Below, one piece after another: positions 5,904 to 12,953 of a stretch of 13,145 nucleotides of DNA. Source of the stretch: an uncultured Eubacteriales bacterium. GTDB taxonomy: Bacteria > Bacillota > Clostridia > Oscillospirales > Oscillospiraceae. Positions within the stretch are counted from its first letter, which is position 1. The number at the start of each line of letters is the position of its first letter. The DNA lies in assembly GCA_900556535.1 (NCBI GenBank), contig USPI01000020.1:1-13145 (forward strand). Reading direction: 5' to 3'. The position numbers were made by a program, and so were the translations under genes. Under the pieces are notes generated by a model. That model saw only the letters and a program-made list of their open reading frames with translations. It was not told where the DNA came from and ran no database searches.

Positions 5904-6641
5904 TCAAGTTTTGACCAAAACGATGGTGACATTGTCTCTTGCACCGCGCTCAAGCGCAAGCGCCATAAGACGGCCGCACACATCCTCCGGTGCGGTGTTT
6001 TCGGTAAAGCAGTCGTGTATTTCCTTGTCCGTTACCATATTGCTCAGTCCGTCTGAGCAAAGCAGTATTCCGTCGCCCTTATGAAGCGGGCACTCAAAAT
6101 AGTCCGCCTCGACGGAGCTGTCCACGCCGAGGGCGCGGGTGATGATGTTTTTCTTGGGGTGGTGCTCCGCCTCCTCGGGCTTTATCGCGCCCATGTTGAC
6201 GAGCTCCTGCACATATGAGTGGTCGCGGCTTATCTGGCGTATTCCTTCATTGCTCAGGTAATACGCCCGGCTGTCACCGACGTTGACAAGGCAGGCCTTA
6301 CGGCGCGTGATGATACCGCCGACGAGGGTCGTGCCCATGCCGTTATAGTTTGCGTCAAAGCGCGAATATTCATAGACAACGCCGTTTGCGTCCGCGCAGC
6401 TTTCCTTCAATAGCTTTTCCTGATTGCCGATGAAAAGGCGTGAGGAAGCAAGGCTTGCGTAAACCTTGCCGACAAATTCCTTGCTCGAAAGTCTGCTCGC
6501 CAAATCGCCTGCCTTTGCGCCGCCCATACCGTCGCATATGACGGCAATGACGCTTTTGCGCTTGTCGCAGTTTTCGATTATATAGCTGTCCTGATTCTCA
6601 CTTCTGACCTTGCCTTTGTCAGTGATACCGAAGCTTCTCAT
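5904..6641 (-). CDS. prpC: PP2C-family Ser/Thr protein phosphatase (PrpC/Stp)
   Basis: This Mn/Mg-dependent PPM phosphatase reverses phosphorylation by the adjacent PASTA kinase. The product is 245 aa, the normal length, with no signal peptide or membrane segment, so it is cytosolic. PPM motifs in order: RSENQDSY (13-20, metal-binding Asp18), VICDGMGGAKAGDLAS (34-49, metal-binding Asp37 and Gly38), GMGTTLVGGI (101-110), VNVGDSRAYYL (119-129), ISRDHSYVQELV (137-148), ITRALG (167-172), LLCSDGLSNMV (193-203, metal-binding Asp197) and RGARDNVTIVLV (232-243, metal-binding Asp236). ATG at 6641 overlaps the rlmN stop by 4 nt. Its ribosome site AAGGGTGATC closely matches the extended anti-Shine-Dalgarno complement. 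prkC starts 15 nt after its stop, so kinase and phosphatase are expressed together, as in other Firmicutes. Confidence 0.97.
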   Translation of the reverse strand: MRSFGITDKGKVRSENQDSYIIENCDKRKSVIAVICDGMGGAKAGDLASRLSSKEFVGKVYASLASSRLFIGNQEKLLKESCADANGVVYEYSRFDANYNGMGTTLVGGIITRRKACLVNVGDSRAYYLSNEGIRQISRDHSYVQELVNMGAIKPEEAEHHPKKNIITRALGVDSSVEADYFECPLHKGDGILLCSDGLSNMVTDKEIHDCFTENTAPEDVCGRLMALALERGARDNVTIVLVKT

Positions 6642-7675
6642 TGTTTGCGATCACCCTTCTGCATTTTTCTGCGCAGCTGCCCGCATGACGCGTCCACGTC
6701 TCCGCCCAGCTTGCGGCGCACGGTGACATTGACGCCGTTATCCTCAAGCACCTGCATAAATGCCTTTATATGCCCCTGCGTCGAGGGTCTGAACCGACTT
6801 TCCTCAACGTGATTCATAGGTATCAAATTGACGTGAGCGCTCACATACCTTGCGCGCTTTGCAAGAAGCTCCGCATGATAGCGCGTGTCGTTGACACCAT
6901 CGATCATAATGTACTCAAACGATATTCTGCGCCCCGTCTTTTCATAGTATCTGCGGCAGCACTCCATAAGCTCGTCCACGCCTCGGCCGTTATTTGCCGG
7001 CATTATCTTCGAGCGGGTCTCGTCATCTGGAGCGTGCAGCGATACCGATAAGGTCAATTGTAAATTAAGCTCTGCCAGTTTGTCAAATTTTTCGGTTATT
7101 CCGCAGGTGGACAGCGAAATATGACGCATACCGATATTCATGCCGTCAGGCTCGTTGACGAGCTTCAAAAACTTCACAACATTGTCGAAGTTATCGAGCG
7201 GCTCGCCTATGCCCATGAGGACGATGTTGGAGATCTTCTTCCCCGAATCTATTTCGGAGAACATGACCTCCTCAAGTATCTCGTGCGGCTCAAGGCAGCG
7301 CACAAGTCCGCCGATGGTGGACGCGCAGAAGGCGCAGCCCTGACGGCAGCCGACCTGCGAGGATACGCAGACGGTGTTGCCGTGCTTATAGCTCATGACG
7401 ACCGTCTCTACGGCGTTTCCGTCGGAAAGCTCCCACAGATATTTGATCGTACCGTCTATTTTGGAGACCTGCTTACTTAAAACGGCAGGCTTATAAAGCG
7501 TATATTCGGTTTTGAGCTTCTCGCGCAGGGCTTTGGGAACGTCGGTCATCTCGTCAACGGAGCCAATGCCCCGCCCGAGCCATTTGAACACCTGCTTTGC
7601 GCGGTATTTCGGCTCGCCCATCGAAATGAGAAGCTCCTCTATCTCCTGCGGGAGCAGATCACGCAGATTTTTCAT
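6638..7675 (-). CDS. rlmN: dual-specificity 23S rRNA A2503 / tRNA A37 C2-methyltransferase RlmN
   Basis: RlmN is a radical-SAM enzyme that methylates C2 of A2503 in 23S rRNA and of A37 in some tRNAs. The product is 345 aa, a normal size. The accessory N-terminal domain is at 1-95, with KYRAKQVFKWL (23-33) typical of the family. The iron-sulphur motif is CRQGCAFC, with Cys110, Cys114 and Cys117. Cys103 in TVCVSSQVGC and Cys331 in DVDASCGQL correspond to the resolving and methyl-carrying cysteines of the E. coli enzyme. GIGEPLDNFDNV (155-166) is the SAM-binding GEP-type motif, and SLHAPDDETRSKIMP (212-226) is also conserved. All catalytic residues are present, and the absence of any resistance context argues against Cfr. 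ATG at 7675 overlaps the rsmB stop by 4 nt and has GAGGAG (7687-7682) 6 nt upstream. Confidence 0.97.
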   Translation of the reverse strand: MKNLRDLLPQEIEELLISMGEPKYRAKQVFKWLGRGIGSVDEMTDVPKALREKLKTEYTLYKPAVLSKQVSKIDGTIKYLWELSDGNAVETVVMSYKHGNTVCVSSQVGCRQGCAFCASTIGGLVRCLEPHEILEEVMFSEIDSGKKISNIVLMGIGEPLDNFDNVVKFLKLVNEPDGMNIGMRHISLSTCGITEKFDKLAELNLQLTLSVSLHAPDDETRSKIMPANNGRGVDELMECCRRYYEKTGRRISFEYIMIDGVNDTRYHAELLAKRARYVSAHVNLIPMNHVEESRFRPSTQGHIKAFMQVLEDNGVNVTVRRKLGGDVDASCGQLRRKMQKGDRKQ

Positions 7676-8979
7676 TCTACTCTCCTCAGCTTACACACAA
7701 AAAATCCATCGGTGCCGTGTATGTCCGGCCAGAACGTTATATATCCCTCGGTCGCGCACTCTCCGTTCGGCAGAGAAAAGCTCTCGGCTCTGAAATCGCC
7801 GTGGGCGCTCAGAAATGCCGAAACAACATCCTCGTTTTCCTCTCTGAGCACGGTACACGTTGAATATATAAGCTCACCGCCGACCTTGACGGCAGACGCG
7901 AGATTATTAAGTATCGCAGTCTGTATTGCTGGAAGCGCCTCGCAGTCGCTGCGGTTTTTATAGCGTATCTCCGGCTTTTTGCGGATAACGCCGTAGCCCG
8001 AGCACGGCACATCGGCAATAATTGCGTCGTACTTCTTATCAACAGGCTGCCTTGCGTCCTTTGCAAAGGCGTTAATGCAGCTCAATCCGAGCCGTTTTGC
8101 GCCGCCTTCTATAAGGCGTATCTTCTTTTCATGCAGGTCGCACGAGTCGACGCTGCCTGAGTTTTGCATTGCGATAGCCGCAGCGAAGCTCTTGCCGCCG
8201 GGGGCTGCGCAAGCATCGAGCACGCTCATTCCCGCCTCAAGCCTTGCCGCAAGCACTGCGCACCTTGCCGCAGGGTCCTGAACGTAAAACAGTCCTTCGT
8301 CAAAGCCGGGCATCGCGGTGACCTTGCCCGACACAACGATGCAGTCGGGAAGCCACGCGTGCTTTTTGCAGTCGATTCCGGCGCTATGGAGCATTTGCGT
8401 AAGCTCGTCCGTCGTGGTTTTTAAAGTGTTTACCTGCAAAGCGGTTTCCGGTGCCGTGTTGTCCGCGGCAAAAAATGTCTTGGCTGCGTCATATCCGCGG
8501 CGCTGCATTATTTCTTCGGCAAGCCACAGCGGGTGGCTGTATTTAATAGACAGATACTGCGCACTGCCCTCGTTCGGAATGTCGGGCAGCTTACCCGCGC
8601 AGGCTGCGAGCTTTCTCAAAACAGCATTGCAGAAGCCCGCCGCTCTTGCGTAGCCGAGCTTTTTGCACAGCATAACAGCTTCGTTCACGGCAGCCGATTC
8701 GGGTATTTTATCCATGAAAAGCAGCTGATACACCGCACAACGCAGAATATCGCGCACCTTGGGCTCGATTTTGGAGGCTGATTTGCTGAATTTATCTATA
8801 TACCAATCGCACAGCGTCATGTTCTGCAAAACGCCGAGGCTTATGGTAACGCAAAGCGAAAGCGAGCGGTCGTCCAGCCTGTATTTGGTTTTTGCGGCAT
8901 CGGCCATCGCCGACGACCATGCGCCGTCACGCCGCGCCCTTTCGAGCACGAACAGCGCCGCTTCTCTTGCTGCGTCCAA
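7672..8979 (-). CDS. rsmB: 16S rRNA (cytosine-5-)-methyltransferase RsmB (Fmu/Sun), TTG start
   Basis: RsmB uses S-adenosylmethionine to methylate C967 (E. coli numbering) of 16S rRNA. With the chosen TTG at 8979 it is 435 aa. The N-terminal NusB-like RNA-binding domain covers about 1-140, with AAVNEAVMLCKKLG at 96-109. The Rossmann methyltransferase domain carries motif I DACAAPGGK (255-263), motif IV ADVPCSGYGVIRKKPEIRY (322-340, general Cys326) and motif VI YSTCTV (372-377, nucleophile Cys375). It ends PDIHGTDGFFVCKLRRVE. No ATG or GTG is available at the front. An upstream TTG at 8994 would add five residues and overlap fmt by 11 nt, but only TTG 8979 has a well-placed ribosome site (GAGG 8992-8989, 9 nt away) and begins near the family's usual xxAREAAL. 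The stop overlaps the rlmN start (ATGA). Confidence 0.93.
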   Translation of the reverse strand: MDAAREAALFVLERARRDGAWSSAMADAAKTKYRLDDRSLSLCVTISLGVLQNMTLCDWYIDKFSKSASKIEPKVRDILRCAVYQLLFMDKIPESAAVNEAVMLCKKLGYARAAGFCNAVLRKLAACAGKLPDIPNEGSAQYLSIKYSHPLWLAEEIMQRRGYDAAKTFFAADNTAPETALQVNTLKTTTDELTQMLHSAGIDCKKHAWLPDCIVVSGKVTAMPGFDEGLFYVQDPAARCAVLAARLEAGMSVLDACAAPGGKSFAAAIAMQNSGSVDSCDLHEKKIRLIEGGAKRLGLSCINAFAKDARQPVDKKYDAIIADVPCSGYGVIRKKPEIRYKNRSDCEALPAIQTAILNNLASAVKVGGELIYSTCTVLREENEDVVSAFLSAHGDFRAESFSLPNGECATEGYITFWPDIHGTDGFFVCKLRRVE

Positions 8980-8983
8980 AATA

Positions 8984-9907
8984 TCAGTCCTCAACTTTTA
9001 TGGGATGTCCGAGCAGATAGTCTGCCGCTCTCATGCGTTTTTTGCCGGGAGCCTGAAGCTCGGTTATAACGACGGTCTTACCGTCGGCGCAGGCAATCTC
9101 TATGCCCGCTTTTCCGGCGCTGACAACGCTGCCGGGGGCTTTATTCGTAGTGTTTTCGGTGTACTGCGCACAATAGACCTTGAACACGGAGCCGTCAAGC
9201 TCCATGGTGGCCACGGGCCAGGGGCGCAGACCGTATATCTGCTTAATAATATGGCGCGGAGAATTATTCCAGTCGATCGGGCTGAGGCTCTTGTCAAGCA
9301 TTTTGACATAGCTCGCCTTGCTGTGATCCTGCGCGGTGCGCGGTGCACGGCCGGAGTCGATATCGCGCAGCGTTTTATCCAAAAGCTCGGCGCCCATGAC
9401 CATAAGACGGTCAAAAAGCTCGCCCGAGGTCTCAAACTCGCCGATCTCGGTCTCGACGGTGTAGATAATATCGCCCGTGTCCATTTCGGAGGCGAGGTAC
9501 ATCGTCGTGACGCCGGTTATTTTATCGCCGTTGAGAACGGCCCACTGTATGGGAGCTGCGCCCCTGTACTTCGGCAGAAGCGATGCGTGGACGTTGATTG
9601 CCCCGTACTTGGGAACGGCCAGCATATCGTCGGGAAGGATGCGCCCGTAGGCAACGACAACGAGAATATCGGGAGAAAGCTGCTTTATAAGCTCGGTTGC
9701 AGAGCCGTCTCTGAGCTTTGTCGGCTGATACACGGGGATGCCGTTTTGAAGTGCAAGCTCCTTTACGGGGCTCGGAGTGAGCTTCATGCCGCGTCCGCTC
9801 GGCTTATCGGGCTGAGTGAATACGGCGGCTATATCGTATTTTTCGTCGATGAGCTTTTTAAGGGACTCCGCCGCAAAGTCGGGCGTTCCCATAAACACGA
9901 TGCGCAT
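8984..9907 (-). CDS. fmt: methionyl-tRNA formyltransferase
   Basis: Fmt transfers the formyl group from 10-formyltetrahydrofolate to initiator Met-tRNA. The product is 307 aa, close to the usual 310-315. The N-terminal Rossmann-like catalytic domain begins MRIVFMGTPDFAAESL. The tRNA-acceptor-binding loop region contains QPDKPSGRGMKLTPSPVK (32-49). The folate and active-site segment INVHASLLPKYRGAAPIQWA (104-123) supplies the catalytic Asn105 and His107, and EMDTGDI (141-147) supplies Asp143. The C-terminal OB-fold domain (from about 205) ends with AADYLLGHPIKVED, the typical close. ATG at 9907 lies 2 nt after the def stop, with a GAGAGG 10 nt upstream inside def. The TGA stop (8986-8984) lies just upstream of rsmB. 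Confidence 0.97.
   Translation of the reverse strand: MRIVFMGTPDFAAESLKKLIDEKYDIAAVFTQPDKPSGRGMKLTPSPVKELALQNGIPVYQPTKLRDGSATELIKQLSPDILVVVAYGRILPDDMLAVPKYGAINVHASLLPKYRGAAPIQWAVLNGDKITGVTTMYLASEMDTGDIIYTVETEIGEFETSGELFDRLMVMGAELLDKTLRDIDSGRAPRTAQDHSKASYVKMLDKSLSPIDWNNSPRHIIKQIYGLRPWPVATMELDGSVFKVYCAQYTENTTNKAPGSVVSAGKAGIEIACADGKTVVITELQAPGKKRMRAADYLLGHPIKVED
8989..8992 (-). promoter_or_regulatory. ribosome binding site deciding the rsmB TTG start
   Basis: GAGG (minus strand 8992-8989) lies within the last codons of fmt, 9 nt upstream of TTG 8979. The alternative TTG at 8994 would place this GAGG inside the coding region and has no purine-rich sequence of its own upstream. This favours 8979. 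Confidence 0.5.
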
Positions 9908-9909
9908 GG

Positions 9910-10407
9910 TTACTCGGCCTCTCTTCTGATTTCGTCCTTACTGAGCATACGCTCCGCCTTTTCGGTGAAAAGATGACCGTCAAGATGGTCCAGCTCATGG
10001 CAGATGCAGCGGGCGGTCAAACCGTGACCCTCGTATTTAAACCATCTGCCGTCGCGGTCCTGTGCTCTGACGACGACATTTGACGGACGGTGCACTATGC
10101 CGTACTCGCCCGGCACGCTCAGGCAGCCCTCTGCGCCGACCTGCTCGCCGGAGCTCTCGATGATCTCGGGGTTAATAAGCTCGAGTATCTGCTCGTCCTC
10201 ATCATCGGGAACATTGGTCTCAAGAACGAGAACGACGCGGCGCAGTATTCCCACCTGCGGCGCGGCAAGACCGACACCGTTTGCCTTTTCAAGCGTTTCC
10301 GCCATATCGTCAAGAAGCTGGTGGAGTCTTTCGTCAAATTTGACCTGCTCGCGGCAAACCTTATGGAGCACGCTGTCCTCTTTTGTAACTATGTTTCTTA
10401 GCGCCAT
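9910..10407 (-). CDS. def: peptide deformylase
   Basis: This metalloenzyme removes the formyl group from the N-terminal methionine of nascent proteins at the ribosome exit. The product is 165 aa, with all three family motifs: GVGLAAPQVG (44-53, motif 1), EGCLSVPG (93-100, motif 2, metal ligand C95) and HELDH (137-141, motif 3, metal ligands H137 and H141, catalytic E138). The length and motif 2 sequence fit the short deformylases of Gram-negatives and Clostridia rather than the longer Bacillus/Staphylococcus type 2 enzymes with insertions; that class is an inference. ATG at 10407 has TAGGAG nine bases upstream, overlapping the priA stop. Its stop lies 2 nt before fmt. The def-fmt pair covers both ends of the formyl-methionine cycle, since Fmt adds the formyl group and Def removes it. 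Confidence 0.97.
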   Translation of the reverse strand: MALRNIVTKEDSVLHKVCREQVKFDERLHQLLDDMAETLEKANGVGLAAPQVGILRRVVLVLETNVPDDEDEQILELINPEIIESSGEQVGAEGCLSVPGEYGIVHRPSNVVVRAQDRDGRWFKYEGHGLTARCICHELDHLDGHLFTEKAERMLSKDEIRREAE

Positions 10408-10419
10408 TATATATTTCTC

Positions 10420-12672
10420 CTAATCCAAGGGGTTATTGTCGGCAAAAACGCTGACGCCCCTGTATTTTCCCGAGCTGCTGCATCGGATGAGCACGTCGGA
10501 TATCATGCTGCGAATGTGCTTATCTGCCTTGCAGCAAACATTTATTCTGTATCTGTATCGGTTATTCACCCTCACTATCGGAAGCGGCGCCGGACCGAGC
10601 ACGGTCACGTCGGGCTCTCCCGCGCAGGCGGCTTTAATGACCCTGCTTATGTCGCGGCAGCATTTGACCACCGCGCTTTCGTCCGCGCCCGAGGCGGTTA
10701 TGGCGATTATATCCGAAAACGGCGGCGTGTTTTGAAGTCTGCGCATTCCAAGCTCCGTTTTATAAAATCCGTCATAATCCTGCGCCGCGGCAAGGCGTAT
10801 CGTTTCGTTTTGCGGGGTGAAGGTCTGTATGACCGCGCGGCCGGGCTTCGAGCCTCTGCCGCTGCGGCCGATGACCTGAGTTATGAGCGAAAACGTGCGC
10901 TCGCTTGCGCGATAGTCTCCGCAATAAAGGCTTTGGTCGGCGGATATTACGCCGATAAGCGTGACATTTTCAAAGTTAAGCCCCTTTGTGACCATCTGCG
11001 TGCCGACCATAACGGGTATCCGCTCGTCACGAAATCTGCCGAGCAGAGCCTCGTGACTTCCGGCTGCCTTGACGGTGTCGGTGTCCATTCGCAGTACCTC
11101 GGTGTCCGGAAAAAGCTGCTTGAGCTCCTCCTCGACGAGCTGGGTTCCCGCTCCTATATAAGTGAGCATACCGCCGCATTCGGGGCAGCTTTCGTCAACG
11201 CGCCGGCTGTAGCCGCAGTAGTGGCACATAAGGCGGCGGTTAGCGCTGTGGTAAGTCAGCGAAACGCTGCAATTAGGGCATTTGTAGATGTATCCGCAGT
11301 CACCGCAGCAGATGAGCTTATTCGCTCCGCGGCGGTTTATGAATAATATGCTCTGCTCGCCGCGCTCGATATTCTCTTCAAGCTCACGGCGCAGAGTTGA
11401 GCTGAGCTCGCTGCCGTTTCCGGACTTGAGCTCACGCTTCATGTCAACTATCGTGACCTCGGGCAGGTGCATTTCATTATAGCGCTCTGGGAGCTCAAAA
11501 TAGACGTACTTACCCGTTTGGGCTGCATATCGGCTCTCAACATCGGGCGTTGCCGAGCCTAAAAGCAGCAATGAATTTGTCTTTGCGCAGCGGTATTTTG
11601 CAATATCGCGCGCGTGGTATCTCGGCGAGTTTTCGGATTTGTAGCTTTCCTCCTGCTCCTCGTCGATTATTATGAGTCCGAGATCCTCAAACGGAGCAAA
11701 GACCGCGCTGCGTGTTCCGATGACGAGACGCGCATCGCCGTTTTTTATGCGTTTCCATTCATCATAGCGCTCGCCGAGTGAAAGACTGCTGTGCAGTATC
11801 GCAACTTCGTTTCCGAAATATTCGGAAAACGTGCGTATCATCTGCGGCGTGAGTGCTATCTCCGGTACAAGAAGTATGGCGCTTTTGCCCGAACGCAGTG
11901 TATCGGAAATGAGATGGATATAAACGGAGGTCTTGCCGCTTCCCGTGACACCGCACAGGAGTGCCGCCTCCGGAGTCGGACGCTCAAGAAGCTCGTGAAG
12001 CCCCTCATATGCCGCCGCCTGAGCACGGTTGAGCACCGGCAGCTCACGCAGCTTGCCGCTCCAAACCTTCGGACGGCGAAAGACCTCCTCCTGCTCGATC
12101 TCAATGACGCCCGCATTTACAAGTGCCGTGAGCGATTGCCGCGACGCACCCGTAAAATGAAGAGCCTCGTGCACCGAAACTCTTCCGGTCGTGCTTATAA
12201 GCTCCAGAAGCGACGCCTGCATGGGTGCCTTGCGGCGCTTGCCCTGCGCGATCGAATAAGCCTCCTCGGCATCTATCGTGAGATACGCCATATCGCGCAT
12301 CTTATCGTTGACTCTGCGCTCTCCGTCGGGCTTAAACCAAAAGCCTGCCGGCAGTATGGTCTTGACGGCGTCGTAGACAGTGCAAAAGAGCCTGTCATGC
12401 ATCCAAAGAGCGAGCTTGAGCTGTGCCAGCGTGAGCACGGGGCTTTCGTCCAAAAGCGATTCTATAGGCTTGAGCTTTTCATACTCGCTTTTATCGCTTA
12501 GGGCAAGCACAACACCCTCGCTGCGGCGGTTTCCGCGGGAAAACGGAACCGTCACGCGCATTCCGGGCTGCACCGCACCGAGCATACTGTCGGGGATGAG
12601 ATAGTCGTATGGCTTGTCCAGACTGTATGTTGCGGCGCTTACCGCAATTTTGGCAATGCTGTTTTCGGACAT
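10420..12672 (-). CDS. priA: primosomal protein N' (replication restart helicase PriA)
   Basis: PriA is a 3'-to-5' superfamily 2 helicase that recognises stalled forks and reloads the replicative helicase. The product is 750 aa, a normal length. The N-terminal fork-binding region (1-110) begins with the typical AVSAATYSLDKPYDYLIP. Walker A is GVTGSGKT (241-248). The DEXH box reads DEEQ (337-340), followed by the PriA signature SPRYHARDIAKYR. LLGSATP (370-376) is motif III. Eight cysteines at 456, 459, 465, 468, 483, 486, 496 and 499 form the two zinc sites that interrupt the helicase core. GTQMVTKGLNF (557-567) and QVIGRSGRG (599-607) are the C-terminal helicase motifs. ATG at 12672 has AGAGGG upstream at 7-8 nt. 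The usual final histidine of DEEH is Q here. The TAG stop overlaps the ribosome binding site of def 12 nt downstream. Confidence 0.97.
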   Translation of the reverse strand: MSENSIAKIAVSAATYSLDKPYDYLIPDSMLGAVQPGMRVTVPFSRGNRRSEGVVLALSDKSEYEKLKPIESLLDESPVLTLAQLKLALWMHDRLFCTVYDAVKTILPAGFWFKPDGERRVNDKMRDMAYLTIDAEEAYSIAQGKRRKAPMQASLLELISTTGRVSVHEALHFTGASRQSLTALVNAGVIEIEQEEVFRRPKVWSGKLRELPVLNRAQAAAYEGLHELLERPTPEAALLCGVTGSGKTSVYIHLISDTLRSGKSAILLVPEIALTPQMIRTFSEYFGNEVAILHSSLSLGERYDEWKRIKNGDARLVIGTRSAVFAPFEDLGLIIIDEEQEESYKSENSPRYHARDIAKYRCAKTNSLLLLGSATPDVESRYAAQTGKYVYFELPERYNEMHLPEVTIVDMKRELKSGNGSELSSTLRRELEENIERGEQSILFINRRGANKLICCGDCGYIYKCPNCSVSLTYHSANRRLMCHYCGYSRRVDESCPECGGMLTYIGAGTQLVEEELKQLFPDTEVLRMDTDTVKAAGSHEALLGRFRDERIPVMVGTQMVTKGLNFENVTLIGVISADQSLYCGDYRASERTFSLITQVIGRSGRGSKPGRAVIQTFTPQNETIRLAAAQDYDGFYKTELGMRRLQNTPPFSDIIAITASGADESAVVKCCRDISRVIKAACAGEPDVTVLGPAPLPIVRVNNRYRYRINVCCKADKHIRSMISDVLIRCSSSGKYRGVSVFADNNPLD

Positions 12673-12692
12673 TCCGCGACCCTCTGTTCAGG

Positions 12693-12724
12693 AAAATTCA
12701 GCGGAGCAGAAATCAGCTCCGCCG
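12693..12724 (-). terminator. stem-loop with short T-tract between rpoZ and priA (attenuator or weak terminator)
   Basis: Read on the minus strand, CGGCGGAGC (12724-12716) pairs with GCTCCGCTG (12707-12699). This gives nine pairs including one G-U, around an 8-nt loop (TGATTTCT). Two A and then TTTT (12696-12693) follow. This resembles a weak intrinsic terminator or a processing/attenuation hairpin in the longest gap of the housekeeping operon. The T-tract is short and displaced from the stem, so read-through into priA is expected. The palindrome is seen directly; the function is inferred. Confidence 0.4.
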
Positions 12725-12732
12725 TATAAATT

Positions 12733-12951
12733 TCAGTTTTCGTCTGCCTCGTGCTCACTGTCCTTTTCAATCGTGAGCTTGCCTGTGTAGACCTCGTCAA
12801 TGGCTGCGGAAACGGGCTTCTTATCAAGAATTATACCGTCCTCCTCGGCAGCGGCGGAGATGGCGCGTGCGCGTCTTGCAACGAGATTAACGAGCTGGTA
12901 GCGGTTGCCTGCCTTGCTTACGAGCTCGGCAACGGGGGGATAAAGCATCAT
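12733..12951 (-). CDS. rpoZ: DNA-directed RNA polymerase omega subunit
   Basis: The omega subunit binds beta-prime and helps assemble core RNA polymerase. The product is 72 aa, within the short Gram-positive range. Residues 1-10 (MMLYPPVAEL) resemble the usual MLYPS/PP start. Residues 17-31 (NRYQLVNLVARRARA) carry the conserved (R/K)Y-x-LV-x-x-x-(A/S)-(K/R)-RAR signature. Residues 44-58 (KKPVSAAIDEVYTGK) match the family's KPVxxAixEI pattern, and the tail is acidic (KDSEHEADEN). Two ATG codons occur in tandem at 12951 and 12948. The first is chosen because GAGG at 12965-12962 sits 10 nt upstream of it. It lies 2 nt after gmk, so the two are probably translationally coupled. A 60-nt gap with a stem-loop follows before priA; coaBC, which commonly follows rpoZ, is absent. 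Confidence 0.95.
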   Translation of the reverse strand: MMLYPPVAELVSKAGNRYQLVNLVARRARAISAAAEEDGIILDKKPVSAAIDEVYTGKLTIEKDSEHEADEN

Positions 12952-12953
12952 GA

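Noticed and set aside
4251..6056. Two long plus-strand open frames (312 and 282 codons) antisense to prkC and prpC
   Set aside because: They mirror the real kinase and phosphatase genes, show no domain or coherent start context, and would fully overlap highly conserved coding sequence.
6638..7675. Possibility that the radical-SAM methyltransferase is the resistance enzyme Cfr
   Set aside because: Position between rsmB and prpC is the standard rlmN locus, the sequence fits RlmN, and no mobile or resistance context is present.
8759..9976. A 405-codon open frame on the plus strand, antisense to fmt
   Set aside because: fmt is complete, with all catalytic motifs, on the other strand. The antisense frame shows no recognisable domain and is a by-product of the codon bias of the real gene.
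10516..12501. Plus-strand open frames (276 and 236 codons) antisense to priA
   Set aside because: Low-complexity Ala/Arg/Val-rich translations with no motif; priA is intact on the minus strand.
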